A stretch of 64,000 nucleotides of DNA from a bacterium (lineage in GTDB: Bacteria > Planctomycetota > Planctomycetia > Pirellulales > Pirellulaceae): NCBI GenBank assembly GCA_030430075.1, contig JAUIGN010000032.1, positions 26,106 through 90,105 of the forward strand, in the 5' to 3' direction. Both the position numbers and the translations under genes were made by a program. The notes beneath the pieces are model-generated. The model saw only the letters and a program-made list of their open reading frames with translations, was not told the DNA's origin and ran no database searches. Positions within the stretch are counted from its first letter, which is position 1, and every line of letters starts with the position of its first letter. Positions 62,686 to 64,000 of this stretch are shown piece by piece.

Positions 62686-63804
62686 ATGACGAAACTCGAA
62701 TTCACCTCCAACCCGCGCCCCACGATCGGTGTCGAGTTGGAGCTTGGCCTGGTCGATGCGGAGACAATGGCCCTGCGAAGCTCCGTGTCGGAACTTCTCC
62801 AATCGCTGCCGCAGTCGGAGGTGGCCTGTTACAAACCCGAACTGATGCAATGTACGGTCGAGATCAATACGGGAGTCTGCGAGACGGTCGCGGAGGCCGA
62901 AGCCGATCTGCGCGAGAAGTTGCGCGCGGCCCAAGAGATGGCGGATCAGCTCGGCCTGAGACTGTGGTGGGGATCGACGCACCCGTTCTCGTTATGGAAA
63001 GATCAGCAAGTCACTCCGGACCCGCGTTACCTGGCCTTGGTCAACCTGCTTCAGGAGTTGGCGCGGCGAATGGTTACGTTCGGTTTACACGTCCACGTCG
63101 GGGTCGACTCCGGCGACAAGGCGGTCATGATCTGCGATCGCATCATGCAGCACTTGCCGACCCTGCTGGCGCTCACCTGCAGCAGCCCCTCCTGGGAGAA
63201 CCGGGCCACCGGACTGCAATCCCACCGCTCAAAAATCCTGGAGGGCCTCCCCACGGCTGGCTTGCCCACCCTGATGCGTAACTGGAGTGAATACGTCTGG
63301 CTGGTCAACCACATGGTGGATACGGGATTCATCAATACGATCCGCGAAATCTGGTGGGACGTTCGGCCGCATCATAATTTCGGAACGGTGGAAGTCCGCG
63401 TCTGCGACATGCCGGGCAACCTGACCGACACCATCGCCATGGCGGGACTCATCCAATGCCTGGTCACCGCGCTCTCCGCAGAAATTGACGAGGGTACCTA
63501 CCAACACGACTGCCACCCAGTGATGGTCCGCCAAAACAAGTGGCGGGCCTGCCGCTTCGGTACCAAAGCCGAACTTGTCGATTCGTACACGCACGACGTT
63601 CAGACGCTGGGACAAATCACCCAACGGCTGACCCGTTGGCTGCGACCGGTGGCACAGAGCCTCCACTGCGAAGAGCAGCTCGAACACATCCAGGTCATGG
63701 CGGACGGACCAAGCTGGGCCGACCGCCAGGACGAAATCCTGGCGCGGACCGGTGATCGGCGGGCCATCGTTCGCGAACTTACGGACGCTTCCCGCATCGA
63801 CTAA
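62686..63804 (+). CDS. carboxylate-amine ligase, YbdK/GCS2 family
   Basis: The 372-residue protein starts at ATG 62686 and begins RPTIGVELELGLVDAETMAL, the glutamate-cysteine ligase type 2 (GCS2) motif with its ATP-binding Glu. FGLHVHVGVD, EIWWDVRPHHNFGTVEVRVCDMPGN and RQNKWRACRFGTKAELVD follow. YbdK has weak glutamate-cysteine ligase activity in E. coli; the real substrate is unsettled. It starts 46 bp after the M20 gene and is probably cotranscribed with it. Confidence 0.88.
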   Translation: MTKLEFTSNPRPTIGVELELGLVDAETMALRSSVSELLQSLPQSEVACYKPELMQCTVEINTGVCETVAEAEADLREKLRAAQEMADQLGLRLWWGSTHPFSLWKDQQVTPDPRYLALVNLLQELARRMVTFGLHVHVGVDSGDKAVMICDRIMQHLPTLLALTCSSPSWENRATGLQSHRSKILEGLPTAGLPTLMRNWSEYVWLVNHMVDTGFINTIREIWWDVRPHHNFGTVEVRVCDMPGNLTDTIAMAGLIQCLVTALSAEIDEGTYQHDCHPVMVRQNKWRACRFGTKAELVDSYTHDVQTLGQITQRLTRWLRPVAQSLHCEEQLEHIQVMADGPSWADRQDEILARTGDRRAIVRELTDASRID

Positions 63805-63882
63805 CCTGAATCATTCATCAGCCGTTGGGCGTTGGCCCCGGTTCCACCGATCGCCGAGCAAACCAGACGCTAACCCGTACTT
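63803..63882 (+). repeat. interspersed intergenic repeat, copy 8 (right end missing)
   Basis: AACCTGAATCATTCATCAGC, CGTTGGGCGTTGGCCCCGG and the GCAAACCAGACGCTAACCCG block match copy 4. The sequence diverges after about 63882 into AT-rich, unannotated sequence at the window end. Confidence 0.75.
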
Positions 63883-64000
63883 GAACCAGATTTGGGCCGT
63901 TTTTTTCGAGGATCCCCTTTTCGGCATTCGCTTTAGGCCGATTTTTGTAGTGCATAAATGTAGCCAGAAAATTTACAAATAGGGCTAGCTAGCTTTCTCG

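Overview
The window reads as a chromosomal segment of a planctomycete, most likely of the Pirellulales type. This is inferred from content: a BBP7-family outer-membrane protein, a DUF1501 protein paired with a PSCyt/DUF1549/DUF1553 protein, a large FG-GAP/dockerin protein whose leader carries the planctomycete LEDRRLL motif, a GlmU-like sugar nucleotidyltransferase, a BBP-style Pro/Gly-rich surface protein, high GC and widely spaced genes. The only RNA gene found is a tRNA-Ile(GAU). No rRNA, CRISPR array, insertion sequence or phage was seen.

Layout. 1-4.0 kb: the 5' part of a ClpP-like protease leaving the left edge, a zinc-ribbon/GYF membrane protein, two exported proteins of unknown function and a Tat-exported sugar-phosphate isomerase-like protein. 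4.3-10.2 kb: a tight operon of a zinc-ribbon membrane protein, a radical SAM/SPASM enzyme with a PqqD-like N-terminus, a paralogue that has lost the radical SAM cluster, a DUF2207-like membrane protein ending in alternating Cys-Ala, and a methyltransferase. This is the best candidate for an undescribed system. 10.4-20 kb: an oxidoreductase, a diguanylate cyclase, the GlmU-like protein, MetF overlapping a secreted CehA/McbA-type hydrolase, membrane proteins and YceI. 20.4-24.6 kb: a repetitive secreted protein with a clear terminator, a SnoaL-like protein and a membrane protein. 25-33 kb: acetamidase/formamidase and SDR, a 24-bp tandem repeat, the DUF1501 and DUF1553 pair, an NHL-type propeller protein and a LURP-one-like protein. 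33-37.3 kb: a 1134-residue membrane alpha/beta hydrolase and a small membrane protein.

37.8-45 kb: tRNA-Ile, DprA, AroB, a rhomboid protease, NagB and a ParA-type ATPase. 45-52 kb: BBP7 and the 1424-residue FG-GAP protein. 52-64 kb: an SDR, RarA, an L,D-transpeptidase, prfB with its programmed +1 frameshift, a response regulator/phosphatase, an M20 peptidase and a YbdK-type ligase.

Two kinds of non-coding repeat run through the window. One is a roughly 140-190 bp interspersed element with inverted termini (about AGCCCGGATCATTCAT), present in at least eight copies in both orientations. The other is a set of short tandem arrays, mostly with a 15-bp period, several of them in or next to genes. 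All functions are inferred from sequence motifs alone; no database search was possible.
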